A stretch of DNA of 64,000 nt from Sphingopyxis sp. PET50 (GTDB taxonomy: Bacteria > Pseudomonadota > Alphaproteobacteria > Sphingomonadales > Sphingomonadaceae), in NCBI RefSeq assembly GCF_025244705.1, contig NZ_CP104207.1, forward strand, positions 2,976,001-3,040,000, read 5' to 3'. A program made the position numbers and the translations under genes. A model generated the notes under the pieces. That model saw only the letters and a list, made by a program, of their open reading frames with translations, had not been told where the DNA came from and did not search any database. Shown piece after piece: positions 63,289 through 64,000 of the stretch; within the stretch, counting starts at the first letter, position 1, and each line of letters starts with the position of its first letter.

Positions 63289-64000
63289 TCAGTGCACGAA
63301 CCGCGCCACCACGTCGCGGTAGCTGCGGCTGACCTTCACCTGCGCGCCCGAGCCCAGCACGAGGAAGCATTCGCCGTTGGTGTGCGGCTTGACCTGCTTG
63401 ACCTGGCTGAGGTTGACGATCGTCGAGCGGTGGACGCGCTGGAAGTTGCGCGGGTCGAGCCGTTTTTCGAGGTCCTTCATCGTTTCGCGCAGGATCAGGC
63501 TGTTGTCGGCGGTATAGATGCACATGTAATCGCCCGCGGCGTCGATGCGTTCGATGCTGTCGACGTCGACGCGGAAGATCTGGCCGCGGTCCTTGATGTT
63601 GATCATCTTTTCATAGCGGTCGGCGGCGTGCGTATCGGGAGCAATCTCGGCGTCGAGCTCCTCGACCGCTTCGGGCGCGACTTCGGCGAGCACGGTCTTG
63701 AGGCGCTCGACCTCGGCGACGCCGCGCTTTTCGGCGAGGCGCTGGCGGACGCGGTCGAGCGCGTCGGCGAGGCGTTCGGGTTCGACCGGCTTCACCAGAT
63801 AGTCGACCGCCTGCGCCTCGAAGGCGCGGATCGCATGGTCCGAATAGGCGGTGACGAACACCACCAGTGGCGGTTCGACCTCCATCAGCCCCTGGATGAC
63901 CGAGAAGCCGTCGAAGCCGGGCATCTGAATGTCGAGGAACACGAGGTCGGGTTTGTGCGTCTTGATCTTGCGGATGGCCTCGCGGCCGTTCTGGGCGGTG
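63289..64000 (-). CDS. LytTR-type response regulator, N-terminus outside the window
   Basis: Response regulator of the LytR/AlgR family. Receiver part with phospho-Asp in LVFLDIQMPGFDG, FVTAYSDHAIRAFEAQAVDYLVKPVEPERL, then a linker of about 50 residues and the LytTR DNA-binding domain (IERIDAAGDYMCIYTADNSLILRETMKDLEKRLDPRNFQRVHRSTIVNLSQVKQV). Ends RSYRDVVARFVH. The first 20 or so residues and its sensor partner are beyond 64000. Confidence 0.93.
   Translation of the reverse strand, partial: TAQNGREAIRKIKTHKPDLVFLDIQMPGFDGFSVIQGLMEVEPPLVVFVTAYSDHAIRAFEAQAVDYLVKPVEPERLADALDRVRQRLAEKRGVAEVERLKTVLAEVAPEAVEELDAEIAPDTHAADRYEKMINIKDRGQIFRVDVDSIERIDAAGDYMCIYTADNSLILRETMKDLEKRLDPRNFQRVHRSTIVNLSQVKQVKPHTNGECFLVLGSGAQVKVSRSYRDVVARFVH

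Overview
The window looks like a chromosome segment of a high-GC alphaproteobacterium of the order Sphingomonadales, most like Sphingopyxis. The evidence is gene content and order (RNase E with an acidic and basic insertion in its S1 domain, beside an AMIN-type amidase; a TPR-sulfotransferase next to a TonB receptor; ftsK-lolA-xthA-ribA) together with the GC-rich codon use. This is inferred from protein families and synteny; no search was run.

Layout. 0-5.4 kb: cell-wall amidase fragment (minus), rne with a structured leader, and a BepA-like M48 protease. 5.4-15.4 kb: DsbA-like membrane protein, TPR-sulfotransferase, TonB receptor, APC permease, PiT phosphate transporter, ZntB/CorA transporter. 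15.5-24.8 kb: tandem AAA+ ATPase, a minus-strand oxidative cluster (phytoene-desaturase-like oxidoreductase, FAD monooxygenase, Rieske oxygenase) divergent from a TetR regulator, then an M20 peptidase and endonuclease III. 24.8-33.2 kb: housekeeping genes (Ste24-like protease, dapB, sirtuin, tadA, rpmB, ppx, rlmE) separated by large palindromic repeats. 33.5-37.2 kb: S41 lipoprotein protease, ohr/ohrR pair, DUF421 protein.

37.26-54.40 kb is bounded by a 17-bp direct repeat that is the 3' end of the tRNA-Gly(GCC) gene at 54.4 kb. I read it as a genomic island without a recognisable integrase. It carries redox and stress functions: NDH-like flavoprotein, SDRs, LOG protein, Tat-exported haloperoxidase-like hydrolase, catalase, metallo-hydrolase, and an overlapping operon of an Rrf2 regulator, two response regulators and two PAS histidine kinases. 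After the tRNA come thioredoxin-TPR, LON-domain protein, UbiH-like hydroxylase, ftsK, lolA, xthA, ribA and a LytTR response regulator cut by the window end.

The most striking property is not a gene. Eighteen reading-frame breaks, including ones in ftsK, the thioredoxin gene, the Ste24-like protease and a TonB receptor, each lie where a single GCCGGC hexamer restores the frame. The observed text is a 7-mer such as GCCTAGC, GCCGAGC or GCTGAGC, often creating an in-frame TAG. Because some of these genes are essential, I treat the genes as functional and the lesions as probable base-modification-linked sequence errors, which would imply a GCCGGC-specific DNA modification system in this organism. 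Frameshifted genes are therefore annotated over their full repaired extent.
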